This document shows, piece by piece, positions 1 through 11,699 of a stretch of DNA of 64,000 nt (positions within the stretch are counted from its first letter, which is position 1; each line of letters starts with the position of its first letter). Where the stretch lies: contig CM037781.1 of assembly GCA_021229015.1 (NCBI GenBank), positions 67,352,345-67,416,344 on the forward strand. Reading direction: 5' to 3'. Source of the DNA: Solen grandis. Taxonomy: Eukaryota; Mollusca; Bivalvia; Adapedonta; Solenidae. Both the position numbers and the translations under genes were made by a program. Below the pieces are notes generated by a model that was not told the origin of the DNA, made no database searches, and saw only the letters and a list, made by a program, of their open reading frames with translations.

Positions 1-2460
1 TAACAACGTATTTGAATAGCAAACACATTTTTGCCTTTGAAAACTACACCTTTTCTTACATGTACATCCCGTTCTTCTATGGTAAAGCTTCGATTTCACT
101 TCAGTGCGAAAATCGGAAACAACATGGCAAACTGAATGGAAAAAATGAGATACAGACATACGATTTTGGCTTGGAATTTGTCCCTACGATAAAATCAAAA
201 GGTTTTTTGCAGGTACAAAATAATGAAATGTACTTGTCTTATTACTTTGATTTGGCGCTGTTCTTAAATGTCTGCCTCTTAAACAGCTCAAAATATCTAC
301 TGATTGTGTGCAATTTTAATTCGCCCTCTTGCCACCTCAGTTATGTCCCCGTGCATGTTTTTCAGATTTTATGCAATAACTCATTTAATATTGAACCCAG
401 TTACTTAGGATTTCGCATATATATTATGAATACATTATTCTTTAAAAAATGGTATTTATTTGGACGTTCCGCGAGTTGTTTGTTGATTAAGTTTCAGTGA
501 TGTTCCGGACCAATCTGGCGGAAATAAACCTTGTAGATATTGTTGTAAAACGTAGTGGTGTGTGTGTTCCACGATACTGGTACCTTTGTTTTCATGTATA
601 GAAATATAACATTGGGAGAATTTAAACTAAAGCTATCCTTCACTTTTCCTAGAAAAGAATAGTTCTGAAGTACATCCACATTTAAAATAAATAAATATAT
701 ATATATATAATTATAATTTAATCAAAAGGTTATACCAACCGGAATAAAACTCAAATAAAAAGGATTTTAGATATTTACTGCGCTCGTATAAGTTCTTTAT
801 TTACAACACTCATGCTTTAATGAATACGATGATACTTGAACAGCCAGTCGTGCTATATTTATGTAACAATAACGAAATACTCGTTAAAATAACAAAAGAA
901 ACTGGATAATGACGAAAATGTTATATAAACTAAACGCTGAATATCCGAAAGAGACAAGGTCCTCAAATTACAGTGGTTGGGACATTGTATACAAGCAAGC
1001 ATATTAATTATACGGACGTTAAAGCAGCCCGTTAACAAATGATCTGTAGAAATAAAGAATAAAATCTACTCTCCCTCGTTACTGTGGGTGAATACTTTCC
1101 TAACAAATAATCTCGGCAAGTGTGGGTCACATTGCTTGGGTAAATGTTATTTTCGTAACGCAACTTCGGTCAAATAAAGAATACGATATCCCCGAAGCAG
1201 GTTTTTGCGGTACAACGTGACGTCTTCAGCAGCATGGCGGCTTCAGCAGTTCCGGGGTTACGATTTTAAAAGTTTAACCTGTGAAGTGAGCGCATTCGAG
1301 AAGAGTGAATGTGACCAGCCAAGTAATGACAAATAAAACTTGGATATCTTGATATAGATTTTATAATTCTAGATCTAGTTTCAATACCGTCCGTGACGCC
1401 TATGCCTGTGATGGGGAAACCACCCACTTTTTTTTTTCTTTTTTTTTGACAATCACGGATGTTTGCATTGGGTGACTATTCGTCTTTTGGTGTGTATTTA
1501 TAGACATAAAACACACACATAATTAAGAATCAAATTCTTAGTCAATGGCCATCTGTAAACGAGATGCTTTGATTATACACAGAAATGAATGTCTAACCGT
1601 GTTTAAAGGTTGTCTCTACCTTCATGTATTTAAAGGATTCATTAGGACAGGTTTCAGATAATGCTGTGTATGGCAAATGATACATTTCTGACTGAACGGA
1701 ATGCTGCGGAGATGTCAGTCTGTAATGATAAACATTGATGCATGCTGAAAAAGAACATCAGTAAGTCCTTGAAAGACATGTAGATGTTTTTAAATAACTA
1801 TTGCCTTTTCAAATTTCCGTTCATAGTTTTGTACACAATAAGAAGTAATTGTCCCTCTCTCCCTTATCTATATCGTTTCGTTTGTCCTTCTTTTCCTTTC
1901 TTTCTCTCTTCAATCTCCCTCCCACACACTTTTAATGAATTCATATACTTATGATTACACGGATTTCCCTTCAATTTATAACAATATAAAATAGCAATTA
2001 CCTTTTTTTATAAATGAAGTTTCTTTACTGATATCATTTGAAAATTGAACTATGAACTGTGTATTGTAATACAAATAAAGGGAAGCAACTTAATAAGAAC
2101 AATATATGTTACTTAGCGCTTGAAAAAATACATGAAATCTAATGTTATTTTTCATTTCCAAACTACCTTAACTCATGAGTTATTACTCTCGACACATATA
2201 AAATATATTTCAAAACAGATTTACAAATTGATGTTCATATTGTCAAGTATATTTGCTTGAAATGTTCATAAGGAAATACAAATGAAGAATAATATCCCAT
2301 TGTTTCAGGATAATACCCTAAAAACCACCAAACAATATATATATAATTACTCGGAGATTTCCTTTTTTCGAATGAAATGTACTGTAAAAAGGGTATTTTC
2401 TTAAGGTATAAAAACAACCCATGCTTAGTTTTGGATTTAAACTACTTTCCTTTGATAGCC
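1..2460. other. AT-rich non-coding stretch, no recognised gene
   Basis: I recognise no gene here. An open frame at 12-500 (+) runs 162 codons from a TTG, which is long for AT-rich DNA, but it has no upstream ATG, domain or splice context I can identify. A short T run lies near 1,430 and CT-rich sequence near 1,850-1,930. The rest looks like unique or very old intergenic DNA. Confidence 0.5.
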
Positions 2461-2471
2461 ACAGGGTACCG

Positions 2472-2580
2472 GCGCCCCCCCCCCCCCCCAACAATTGACC
2501 TTTCTGCCGAATTTGATTGACAGTTCCGTATAGCCAATCAGATAACGGCGGCATTACGTCACACCTTCGATACCGATAAA
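2472..2580. promoter_or_regulatory. C homopolymer followed by CCAAT and CRE-like motifs
   Basis: A run of about 15 C at 2,475-2,489 is followed by GCCAATCAG near 2,533 (CCAAT-box-like) and TACGTCAC near 2,554 (CRE-like). These could belong to a promoter at the left end of the transposon described next, but no transcript start or TATA box supports this. The motifs are seen; promoter function is inferred. Confidence 0.2.
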
Positions 2581-3004
2581 CATCCGCCATTTTGTTGAAC
2601 AACTTCTGCAGCCGAAAAAAATCAATACGACACGACTCTTTTTTCTTTATTTCAACTTTAATATGAAAAATATGTCGTTGTTTACGGAATGATGAAGAGA
2701 TGCGATGTTTACTATCTCTTTTCAAGGTGATATTTCTCTTTCTCTCGTATTTTTGATAGAGTGCAAATATTCCCGATATCGATTCGCCACCTTCATAATT
2801 CAGCCAAAAGATATGTTTATATAGGCGGTGTATTAGTGTATTTTTTCGACTTATTCAGGTTTCTTTTTTTATATATACTGTATTTCATTTGTGTAATATT
2901 TTCGCTAAATATGTTCATATCTCCATTTCAAAATCTCGCAAGGAAGTCTCTGAAAAGAAAACTTTTCAACAGTCTTATTATCGGTTGGTTAATTTTAGGA
3001 TTTG

Positions 3005-3640
3005 TTACATCATTATATTTTCAAAGAAAATATCCTTCTTTGTATAAACAACAAGATCACAGAATTCTGCTCCACTTATCATTAATTGGCCCTGAATTTG
3101 ATAATAATAATTGTGCATTTTCTTCAAGGTAATATGTCCAGAGTTGTTGTCAAGCTGAAGACAAAAATCTTTAATGTCACATGCCTCCTTAATTGTACAC
3201 TCCCTAGCACTGAAAGGGCATTTAACCTCTACAAGGCCACACTTACCCCCACCAACACACACTTTAGCATCTGGAGATGCACCTAAAAATGGAAATTTGG
3301 GGTTTACAATTAACCCACACTTGTGGATATGATGGCCTGTCTTTCTAACATAAGTTGTCAGGGCTTTATTTTCATTCACTTTCCCATATGTTGTTGGCCT
3401 TGAAGTGAAAGATTTTGTGTCCATTACCATATTTACAAATTTATCTGTGACCTTTTTCCTTTTACAAATCAGCCTAAACTGTGATGCAGTAAGGCAACCT
3501 TTCCTAGCTTCAAACCATTTGGAACAAAGTGCTTGGTCACGTGTTTCCTCTTCCAACCTGTGACATTCTTCCATTGTAACCGTTTCATTCTGTTCTATTC
3601 CATCTGCACTTATTACAGCTACTTTAGGAAACTTAATGTC
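3005..3640 (-). pseudogene. YqaJ-like nuclease domain exon of an ISL2EU-type transposon (decayed)
   Basis: The minus-strand frame (189 codons from an internal ATG at 3574) carries the YqaJ exonuclease pattern: a tryptophan-arginine stretch with LTASQF, then GKVNENKALTTY, then LGASPDA and VEVKCP (metal-binding Asp, Glu and Lys), then YYYQIQGQL near the C-end. The frame stays open upstream of that ATG to a TAG near 3,640, so the ATG is not the true start. After the stop at 3,005 a shifted frame continues for ~28 codons (KSFLFRDFLARF), as expected for the lost C-terminus. Animal transposons of the ISL2EU group carry this nuclease beside a DDE transposase, which is exactly the neighbour here. I read it as a degraded, multi-exon transposon gene. 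Confidence 0.75.
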
Positions 3641-3689
3641 ACCACACTATGTTGTCACTGGCTGCAGCACTTCTTCCTTGTAAATATAA

Positions 3690-3880
3690 AATATAGTTGA
3701 AACTGTATTAGTGGTCACCTGTATTAAGCGGTCAACCTGTATTTAGCAGTCAGTTACAATATTACCAAACAAGCATTTGGTTATATGATCAACCTTTAAT
3801 TAGTAACCACCTTTGTTAAGCAAGTCAGTTTCTCCTGTTCCCCATACTAACCGCTTTAGACAGGTTATTTTTTTAATTAT
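3690..3880. mobile_element. MITE-like insertion between the two transposon genes
   Basis: A ~180-bp block holds repeated ACCTGTATTAAGCGGTCA-type motifs at its left and an inverted CTAACCGCTTTAGACAGGT at its right. This layout is typical of small non-autonomous DNA elements. No clear target duplication was found, so the limits are approximate. Confidence 0.4.
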
Positions 3881-3947
3881 TATAATAAATATTTATAATT
3901 TGGTTACAGGGATTGACCCAATAGATGTACTGTGCTTGGTTGCTTAA

Positions 3948-4979
3948 AATAACTCCCTACGTCAAGATCTGGCCAAATCTACTCTTGAGTCGATAGACAG
4001 GACAAAACAAGCATCACATTTGAACAAAGAGACCTTAAAATCTAACGTGCCATCCTTTTCTATTGATAATATTATTTCAAATGAAAACACAATCAAATAT
4101 TACACAGGTTTTTCCAAAGATTCATTCCGTTTCATTCATTACCGTTTCCTTGTGCCAAACGAAGAAGTTCTCCCACTTTCATACGTAGGAAAGGGAAAAT
4201 TGAAACAGATTGAAAATATGTCCCTTAAGAATCAACTTTTGTTGACTCTGTGTAAACTCAGAAATGACTTTGATCTTGTGGACCAAGGTTATCGTTTCAG
4301 TGTTTCCAAGCATACTGCAGGTGTGATTTTCAACTCCTGGGTAAATTATATGTTCTTAAGGTTTGGTGAGGTGCCAATATTGCCACATCAAGATGTCATA
4401 AGGGAACATGTGCCAGCTGATTATAAGGATAGCTTTCCCACTACTATTGGAATTTTGGACTGTACTGAAATCAAGATACAAAAACCCTCTTCCTTGAAAG
4501 TACAATCACAGACTTACAGTGATTACAAATCAAGCAATACATTAAAGGGTTTAGTTGTTGTTGACCCAAGAGGGTCAGTGATATTTTCCTCAATGTTATT
4601 CAGTGAGTCAATTTCAGATAAGGAACTGTTTAAGCAGTGTGGTCTTGAGGAGTTACTTATTCAACTCATTAAGATTGGCTATCTTCAAGTTGGAGATAAA
4701 GGGTTCAATATTGAATCAGCTGTAAAAGACATTGGGCTAATGTTGAACATTCCACCTTTTGCATGTAGTGGATCACAAATGAGTGAAAAAGATGTACTTT
4801 TTACACGAAAGATTGCAAAACACCGTGTTCATGTTGAACGTGCAATTCGAAGAATCAAGTCATTTAAAATCATATCAAATAAATTTCCAGTTATTCACAT
4901 GTCAAGTGTTAATCAAATTTGGTATGTATGCTCTTTCTTAACCAATTTCATGCCATTATGTATAAAAGAGTCATCATAA
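3948..4979 (+). CDS. ISL2EU-like DDE transposase (HTH_Tnp_4 + DDE_Tnp_4), N-terminus not found
   Basis: This is an open frame of 344 codons from the TAA at 3,945-3,947 to the stop after 4,979; the first in-frame TTG is at 4,020 and no good ATG precedes the conserved region. Counting from 4,020: FSIDNI and a YYTGF motif at 13-31, a helix-turn-helix of HTH_Tnp_4 type at ~66-115, then the DDE_Tnp_4 nuclease. Its acidic triad appears as GILDCTE (D147), VGDKGF (D226) and HVERAI (E273), with YSDYKSSNTLK, ESISDKE and LNIPPF between, all family hallmarks. It would cut and paste the element. Related proteins usually start with a THAP zinc finger; none was seen upstream. No internal stop or frameshift is present, unlike the neighbouring nuclease gene on the opposite strand, so this ORF is either younger or less damaged. 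Confidence 0.88.
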   Translation, partial: NNSLRQDLAKSTLESIDRTKQASHLNKETLKSNVPSFSIDNIISNENTIKYYTGFSKDSFRFIHYRFLVPNEEVLPLSYVGKGKLKQIENMSLKNQLLLTLCKLRNDFDLVDQGYRFSVSKHTAGVIFNSWVNYMFLRFGEVPILPHQDVIREHVPADYKDSFPTTIGILDCTEIKIQKPSSLKVQSQTYSDYKSSNTLKGLVVVDPRGSVIFSSMLFSESISDKELFKQCGLEELLIQLIKIGYLQVGDKGFNIESAVKDIGLMLNIPPFACSGSQMSEKDVLFTRKIAKHRVHVERAIRRIKSFKIISNKFPVIHMSSVNQIWYVCSFLTNFMPLCIKESS

Positions 4980-5885
4980 TCATACCTGTGCTGCTAGTCC
5001 ACTTCCAACTGGAACATCTCCAAGATTGATGCTGACTGTGTGTGGCTGAATGGATGTCAGATAGCTAATTCCACATCCATGCAAAGATTATAGGAATGTC
5101 AAATCCTCCTCTTTAACCCTGATTTTTCTAAAATGTATAAAGTGAAAATGTATACTTTTGTATGAGTGTTATCTAGTCTTGATTACTCACAATTCAAGAT
5201 GGGTAATGATATATGTGCAAACAAGATTGAAGGACAAGTGAGAAACCATTTTTCCCATGCTGCTGGTTGCATAAAACAAAGCAACAAAAAGCTACTGCAA
5301 CATAACATTTCCTATACATGTATTAATGCCACATTCATGTGGGATATATAGATTTGTAATTGTCTTTTTGTCTGACTATTTGTCTGAAACTTTGTGTTAT
5401 GCATAATTTCAACAGAAATTACACTTTACTCCTGAAACATTATAGGTGTATTTAACATTCCGATGATCTTGCAAATATTTAAAATTTGATATTCAATTGA
5501 CAAGAAGTTTTGACTCATTAAATAACTGTGCAATATATGATACTGACATTTTGACAATTTATGATCTGAACAGATTTGCAATTCAATATGCATTTGTATG
5601 ACAAAGTTTTTTCTTACAAAATGTAAAACTCACATGTGTAATTTTCACAATGATTATGAATCCAGGCCTTTGTTTGAAATGTATGTCATAGCAGACTTAT
5701 GCTTCATATAAATGCATAAATTAAGTAACAACCTGTGGTGCATTCATGTTCAATGCACATATTTATATTTTTGTTCCTATGAGAAGTCCATTGTTGACAT
5801 GTTTATGTTAAAAATTAAAACATAGATGAACAGTTCATGAATTTGTTCTTTTTATTTTACCATTCATAAAGATCAACACCAAATT
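4980..5885. other. AT-rich stretch inside the ISL2EU-like element
   Basis: No coding signal stands out. It lies downstream of the transposase and would be intronic for the minus-strand nuclease gene. It probably carries the transposase 3' UTR. Confidence 0.4.
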
Positions 5886-5887
5886 AT

Positions 5888-6094
5888 TTATTACTTGCAG
5901 TCACTGATTTTTTTCTGTACTGGGGCCCGTTTCCTTTCAACTTTAGGGCTGACAAACTGCAGATCTGTCACTGGTTGAGGATCAATCCTGTCACCTCTTG
6001 GGGCACCCCATGACTGAGGCAGTGATGTACAGGCAACCTCCTCTGGGATGCTAGTGAATCCCATTAGTTGCCACTGATTTATGGCAGTGATCAT
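5888..6094 (-). pseudogene. Upstream exon of the SWIM/YqaJ transposon protein (fragment)
   Basis: The minus-strand frame reads ITAINQWQLMGF, then CTSLPQSWGAPRGDRIDPQP, then KVERKRAPVQKK. A Thr-Ser-(x)-Pro-Gln-x-Trp then Pro-Arg-Gly block followed by a basic stretch is what I expect in animal SWIM/YqaJ proteins between the SWIM zinc finger and the nuclease domain. The exon lies 2.3 kb upstream of the YqaJ exon on the same strand. No acceptor AG is visible before ITAIN and an (AC)n tract lies just upstream, so its 5' edge seems damaged. The family assignment is from remembered patterns, not from a search. Confidence 0.5.
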
Positions 6095-6107
6095 ATAATT
6101 TCAAGTT

Positions 6108-6111
<4 letters not shown>

Positions 6112-6142
<31 letters not shown>
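6112..6142. repeat. (AC)n microsatellite
   Basis: About 15 uninterrupted AC dinucleotides, lying immediately upstream (in minus-strand terms) of the transposon exon fragment. Confidence 0.95.
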
Positions 6143-6147
<5 letters not shown>

Positions 6148-6744
6148 TTACTTAATTTCAAGTATAACTTCTGTAGGAGAGAGAGAAAGAGATTGAACAT
6201 CAAACATAATCATACATTATAAATAACAATCAATTGGGTATTTACAAATATACAAGTGAATGAATTCATGTCCCAGATGAGAGACAATATGCTTCATCTT
6301 ACATGCACTTACAGGACATGTTAGAACTACGTGTATACTAAATGAACGATCCAACTACATAAACAGTTTCTTTCCCAAGTGTAAATCATCTGTATCACAA
6401 CAAGTTTTTTTGTTTTTTAATATTTTCATTTTGGGATTTATGTCCTGCAAATAATGAGAAACCGTACAAAAACACCCATATTTGCAATACTCAGCAATTA
6501 TATGTATTTATGAACGTCAATAAGAGTTGGGTTAAAAAACTAAAAGGTAAATAGGAGAGATATTTCCATTTATAACCGTATTTATGTGCCGTGCAATTTT
6601 TAGAGAAAATCATCCCTGTTGCTTCTAAATGCTCCGCAACATTCACTGAACTATTCATAAATAAGTAAGGTCAAGTTGCATAGTTTGCATTTAAATCAAT
6701 AACTTAATCATTTTCATTTTTTCATTTATATATTAACGGATTAC

Positions 6745-6950
6745 TTACCCAGCTTGACACGTGCAATATGCATGATAAATCTCTCTGCCCTGAATATCGA
6801 AGTTAACCCGATGGGGTTGCTCGTGTTTGCGTTGACTTCGATGATATTTCCCTTGCACACTAATCGTATTTTCGTCAACTTAATACAACTGCACCGCAGT
6901 GAAATAACCCTCACTGAAAAACCTGTACCCTTGCTGCTTTGCTTTTAGCG
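6745..6950 (-). other. Possible further exon of the transposon nuclease gene
   Basis: The minus strand is open for ~65 codons and ends in a consensus donor (CTGG then GTAAGTAA, near 6,748). I cannot match the residues to a domain. Position and strand would fit a 5' exon of the YqaJ-type gene, but the plus strand is also open here, so the coding claim is weak. Confidence 0.25.
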
Positions 6951-7660
6951 AGATATTCTTGTCTGGATGGTACAATACCGAAAAATCGGAAGGAATCGAA
7001 TCCAAATCTACATTTCTAGAAAAGAAAAATATTGCTATCATATAATAAGAAAAGGTATGTAACTCTCCATTCCAAATCTATAGGAAAACTGACATGGTCG
7101 TATTCTGAACTTCGTATCTGACACAATTTTCAGCTGATTTCAGATATGCTGGGCTTGTTCAACGCAGAAATAATAGGCCCCTTCGTTGCCGAGTCGATTT
7201 TCTATCATAGATAAACTACAAAGACAATACGAGTCACGAAACTCAATGTAAATTTTACTCGGACACGATGTGACCGAAGCATATCACATATCGCTTTTCA
7301 ACGGCAACTTCACAGAAATACAATATTTCCAACAAATACCCATATTAAACAATAAATTATGTATTTATTCAATTTTCACAAGTTATGCTTTTTTCTAGAA
7401 GTCGCTTGTTTTGATGCATTCCGCCCTAATTTCACTGTTGCATTTTATTATGACTGGCGGCCATATTGAATTGGTTATCGGCTTCTGTAATTATTACAAT
7501 ATGACATTGGGGAACCAGCGATTATGGTAGCCGTCAGTCATAAGTCTTGAAACTTACAATCACGATCGATTTATTTTGTTTAACTGTTTATGTAGTATCA
7601 TACTGCTCATGTTGTTTGATATGGTGTATTTTTCTTTCTATTTGTAACTTCCTCTTATGT
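6951..7660. other. Unassigned AT-rich stretch at the right side of the ISL2EU-like element
   Basis: No gene recognised. I looked for terminal inverted repeats here against 2.5-2.6 kb and found only weak similarity (ccgataa with gccgcc motifs), so the element's end is not defined. Confidence 0.3.
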
Positions 7661-7905
7661 TTCGTTTCGATAAGAGAAGTTATACGAAATATTACGACTG
7701 TTTCGATATTGTTTTTTTGATTGCTTTTTTTTTTTTTTCCTTTTAATTTTTTTGTCGCTTGTTTTCTTCTGGATAAGATATAAAAGTTTTAAAACTTAGT
7801 TCATCTCCGTCATGTTTTGTACAATTTATGTAATATGTTTTGCCGCATGGGTCGTACGACCTTCTGGTTTATGCTGAATAAAACTTTCAAAACTTTTATA
7901 TTTTG
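7660..7905 (+). repeat. 3' end of a dispersed retroelement-like repeat, copy 1
   Basis: The segment from 7,801 nearly duplicates one from 53,177: about 90 bp with two differences, including a GTCGTACGAC palindrome and a TGAATAAAACTTTC polyadenylation-like tail. Weaker similarity (cgaaatattacgac) extends ~130 bp upstream. A conserved 3' end with AATAAA suggests a retrotransposed sequence, of unknown family. Confidence 0.6.
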
Positions 7906-8279
7906 ACAACTTACGTCAAGTTTATTGTTTAGAATATATCAAATTGAGATTGGTTTAAGATTCTTGCGATAAAGCTTCACAATTATCTGTAAAAGTGTAA
8001 AAGACGAAATCTCCGTTCCGATAGTATATGCAATTTATCTTTAGGTATCTGATATATGAATTAATTTTGTTCTCTTCATGCAGTGCATATCCACATACAT
8101 AGTGTTACTGACATATTGTCCTGTCCTGAAGCATTTCAAAAAAATGGTTTTGAAGTGATGACATTTCTGTTTATTTGCTTATTGGGTAAACTGTCCCACT
8201 GACTGTATTTTAGTACTTTTGAAACTATGTCTACTTGAGACAGATATAGTGCTGCCACTTTGCAGTATCATATCACACC

Positions 8280-8490
8280 GTAAACATGTAGCATGATACC
8301 ACACGCAGTCACTTTATCCCGACACTTGGCAAATCATTCCTGGAATCACCCTTATATATTGAGCGCCGAAGCAAGAGAGCTATACCGGTGCCATTGTTTA
8401 CGACTTTGGTCGCATCCAGGGATCGAACCTACGACTTCCCAATTACGCGGCGGGCGTTCTTACCACCAGGCCATTGGGTTCGGTGATAAC
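8280..8490 (-). mobile_element. tRNA-derived SINE
   Basis: On the minus strand, an A-box-like TGGCCTGGTGG is followed by a B box GGTTCGATCCC (8,410-8,420 on the plus strand, reverse complemented). These are the internal RNA polymerase III promoter parts of tRNA-derived SINEs. The body continues leftward to ~8,280. The short plus-strand open frame here is incidental. Confidence 0.65.
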
Positions 8491-8679
8491 ATTTAACTTA
8501 ATGTTCTAATGTTTCGGGTAACTTCAAAAAATCATATCGCTCTACATGCATATCATTAACTATTCAAGCGGTAAATCTGGCTCAGGAACTGATCCTCCAT
8601 AACGAAATCCTCGAGCTTTAATCATTTGGAAATGAGGAACAAATGTGGACGAGAAAATACATTTATTATGTATTGAAAG

Positions 8680-9535
8680 TTGTCAAATGACACTGAAAGC
8701 ACTGCCAGTGTGGTGAAATTATCGAATCAAGTTAAATGAAAAGGACACCAATCTATGTACAAGTCTAACAGTTAAACCGCTGGTTTATGCTGATCTTCTC
8801 TATTTTCTTGTAACGATGAATTTAAGAATTAGCAATAGTTTCAGTTCATGCTGAAAAGATAAATAATTCATTTCTGTTTGAACTGATAGGCTAAAACGGA
8901 ACATATGCATAATGTAACGTGATGCACATTGCTTAATATATTTAATATTATAATATATAGGGTAATAAATTAAATTCTCTCTCGCTATGTATCCATTCTT
9001 ATTTGTCTAAATCTATTGCAATTTCTGTTGGAATATCAAATTAACAAAAAGAGTTGTGAATACAAGATATGCTAACAGTACTTTAGTCAAATCTGAAAAG
9101 TAAAAAAAAATAAAATAATAACATATCTATTTAATTCTCTAGCGACCTCAGGAAATTGAAGTGTAAGAACTAAAAATCGCAAAATACACACACAATGAGT
9201 TCAATCATTACGTTTATGTGAATGATAAATATAAAAACAAAAGGGATGTATGTTTAAAATCTATATTTCCTTAGATATGTTAACATATTGTTAGTGACGG
9301 CAGATCTTTGGTATGCATTGTTAGTGACGTCAGATCCTTGGTATGCATTGTTAGTGACGTCAGATCCTTGGTATGCATTGTTAGTGACGTCAGAATGATC
9401 AATCTCTGCCAGGATGCGATGTCTTGGGATTTAATTTTGACACTGGATTGAATACACATTACTAAAACAATGGAATGATAATGGAACTGTATGAGTTTGA
9501 TAATTTTGATGACAGAATGCACTGCTTTTTTTATC
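8680..9535. repeat. Dispersed repeat, copy A1 (partner at 30.72-31.42 kb)
   Basis: Blocks in the same order and orientation recur at 30,720-31,420: tattttcttgtaacgatga, catttctgtttgaa, ctagcgacctca, a tcaatcatta block, and ggtatgcatt followed by agtgacgt. The copies are diverged with small indels. This is an old interspersed repeat or duplication. Confidence 0.6.
9288..9395. repeat. 30-bp tandem repeat, about 3.5 copies
   Basis: The unit TTGTTAGTGACGTCAGATCC plus TTGGTATGCA repeats almost perfectly. Being divisible by three, it makes an in-frame SLTMHTKDLT peptide repeat on the minus strand, which is a by-product. Copy A1's partner at 31.25 kb has a single unit, so the expansion happened here after divergence. 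Confidence 0.9.
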
Positions 9536-9539
9536 ATTA

Positions 9540-11405
9540 TTTTTTTTTTTTTTTTTTATGTTCCTGAGTAAATATACTCCTGTTCATACAAACATGTCAA
9601 TTTGTTGAAATGTCTCTTAAAGGTGTTTTGGTAAAATCTTCAACATGTAGTATTAAAGCTCTCCAGACAGGATAGGCTAAGTGTACACCTCACTTGAATT
9701 GCAGGAGGAAATTCACTGCGATACATATAGAACGCTTAGACCAAGTGTAAGCATTATTAGGAAAGTTGTTTCGTAACTGATACAATAAAAGAAACACTAA
9801 TTGGATCATTGTTTACTTTATAAGTTAAGAGTCTAATGACATTTAAAGATCGACCTTCGGATACATAAAACATAGTTTAACAAATTTTACATAGCAATGA
9901 TATCTGATTATATTATTTAATGTCGCGTTAACCTTTAATGCATATTTTGAGTCCCTATTAAGTTTTGATTTACTTTCTTGCTAAACAAATGAAGGAAAAA
10001 AAATGTGAACTCGTTGTGTTACATTTAAAGATAAAACATGTTTATGTTTTAGAGATTAGAAAACAGAACCCAAAAGATGTTTTATTCTTATTGAATTGTT
10101 TTATTATAATTGTTATCATTTTTACTTGCAATATTGGATTAAAAGCAGTCGACATTTATCCATTTTACAAAATAAATGAAGTATTTAAAATTTAATATTC
10201 TTATAAACATTTAAAAGAAAAGTGTTTCCTGCTAGAAATCTTGTTGCATTTCTTGTTTCCTCAACCTGTTTCTTTTTAAATCCTTATACCATGTTGTTGT
10301 ACCTTGGTGCATATGAAATGTATCACACTAAACGTAGTCTACATTATCATTCCATCGACGTATTTTAATTTAATTTAAAAATACTACATGTATTGTCCTA
10401 CCATGTAACTATGAAGATAAATGACATTGAATCATTTTTTTTTGTTAAGCTCTCTTTAAAAAGGACCTCTCTTTACTCCAGTGTGACATTTGTTTTATCT
10501 CAATTTAAAGCATTTGCCTGAAGTGTTTTTCAGTAAAAGGCTGGAGCTATCAGTTAAAACTCAGACAAAGGTAAAAACGCTAAGAAAAAGACAGCTTTTC
10601 ATTTATTAGGGCACTTTATTTTTGTACATTTGTTAAAAAGTTAATCATTCTGTTGCGTTGCATTTAATCTTCCCATTAAAAAAAAAAAAAAAAAAAAAAA
10701 ACAGCCAGATTTATGTTTTATTCTACAAATAATGAAGATACGGTGTTGGATTGAATCATGATGGCGATGCTATTGAAAAATAGGATAGGCGGTAAAATTT
10801 AGTCAAACAGACGATTGATGATATTAATTAAAGTTAATTGTGTTTTCTAATTTTCCTGATCGTTTTATGGACGCCAACTGATTGATGTATCAAATTGCAA
10901 AAACAAAACAAAAAGTGATTTGTGGCTGTTTGAGACAACTTAACGAAGTAAATATTAAAGAAGGAAAAAAAGGAGTAATTTAAAATTTAATTTTTGATTT
11001 CTTTATTAATTTATATCATTATTGATAGAGATGCCGATAGCGTTTAATTTATGATTTAGTGTGATTTTGTTAGTTTTAAATACCATTTCGATTTTTATAA
11101 AGCTATGGCACTAAAAACTGAACAATTGGTAATTATCTATTAAAAAAAACGTATAAATATATATTTATACAATTCATATATTAACTCATATATTTTAACT
11201 CATTTAAACATGCTTTGTGCTGAAGAGAAAACAAAGCGGTAATTTCTGTTTTCTTCAGAAAGAGTGCTGCAATTTGAACGATACATCATGTAGAGATAAC
11301 ATGATGGTAATATAAATCAAGAAACCCATTACGCAATATCAGCAACATGGTGTCATCCTTTTTACTCTATATCCTTCATTATTTATGTAGTACATAAATA
11401 CATAG
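9540..11405. other. AT-rich, no recognised feature except homopolymers
   Basis: T runs near 9,540 and an A run at 10,678-10,700. No coding exon, RNA gene or defined repeat could be supported. Confidence 0.5.
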
Positions 11406-11410
11406 ACATT

Positions 11411-11570
11411 GAGTCCCTGGATAGCGTAGTGGAAACGAGCCTCGCTTCTCACCAACGTGTCACTGGTTCGATCCCTGGTCACACACGTGAGGGGATACAG
11501 TGGTCGCCCAGCCAGATGACTATCCGGTTTCTTTCCACAAAAATGAAAACATACGCCACGGCCAGTGCCA
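11411..11570 (+). mobile_element. tRNA-derived SINE fragment
   Basis: TAGCGTAGTGG (A-box-like) is followed 45 bp later by GGTTCGATCCC (B box), then a tail with tatccggtttctttccac. The tRNA-like head is diverged. Confidence 0.6.
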
Positions 11571-11699
11571 TCAAGAGTGATTGATATGAGTTGTGATAAC
11601 CTGTTTTGTAATGGATGTAAATTAAATAAAGTTTAAACATGTAGAAAGTTCTCTCCCGAAAATGATTTCTAATTACTGCCATAAAGCATCTCATTCACA

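Noticed and set aside
12..500. 162-codon open frame
   Set aside because: Starts at TTG, no recognised domain, no splice or promoter context; kept only as a note.
2318..2725. 135-codon minus frame with a poly-glycine run
   Set aside because: The glycines come from the C homopolymer; no domain recognised.
2540..7500. Terminal inverted repeats of the ISL2EU-like element
   Set aside because: Only weak short similarity between the two edges; I could not define ends or a target duplication.
9288..9395. CRISPR-like array
   Set aside because: A 30-bp unit repeats head to tail without spacers; animal DNA.
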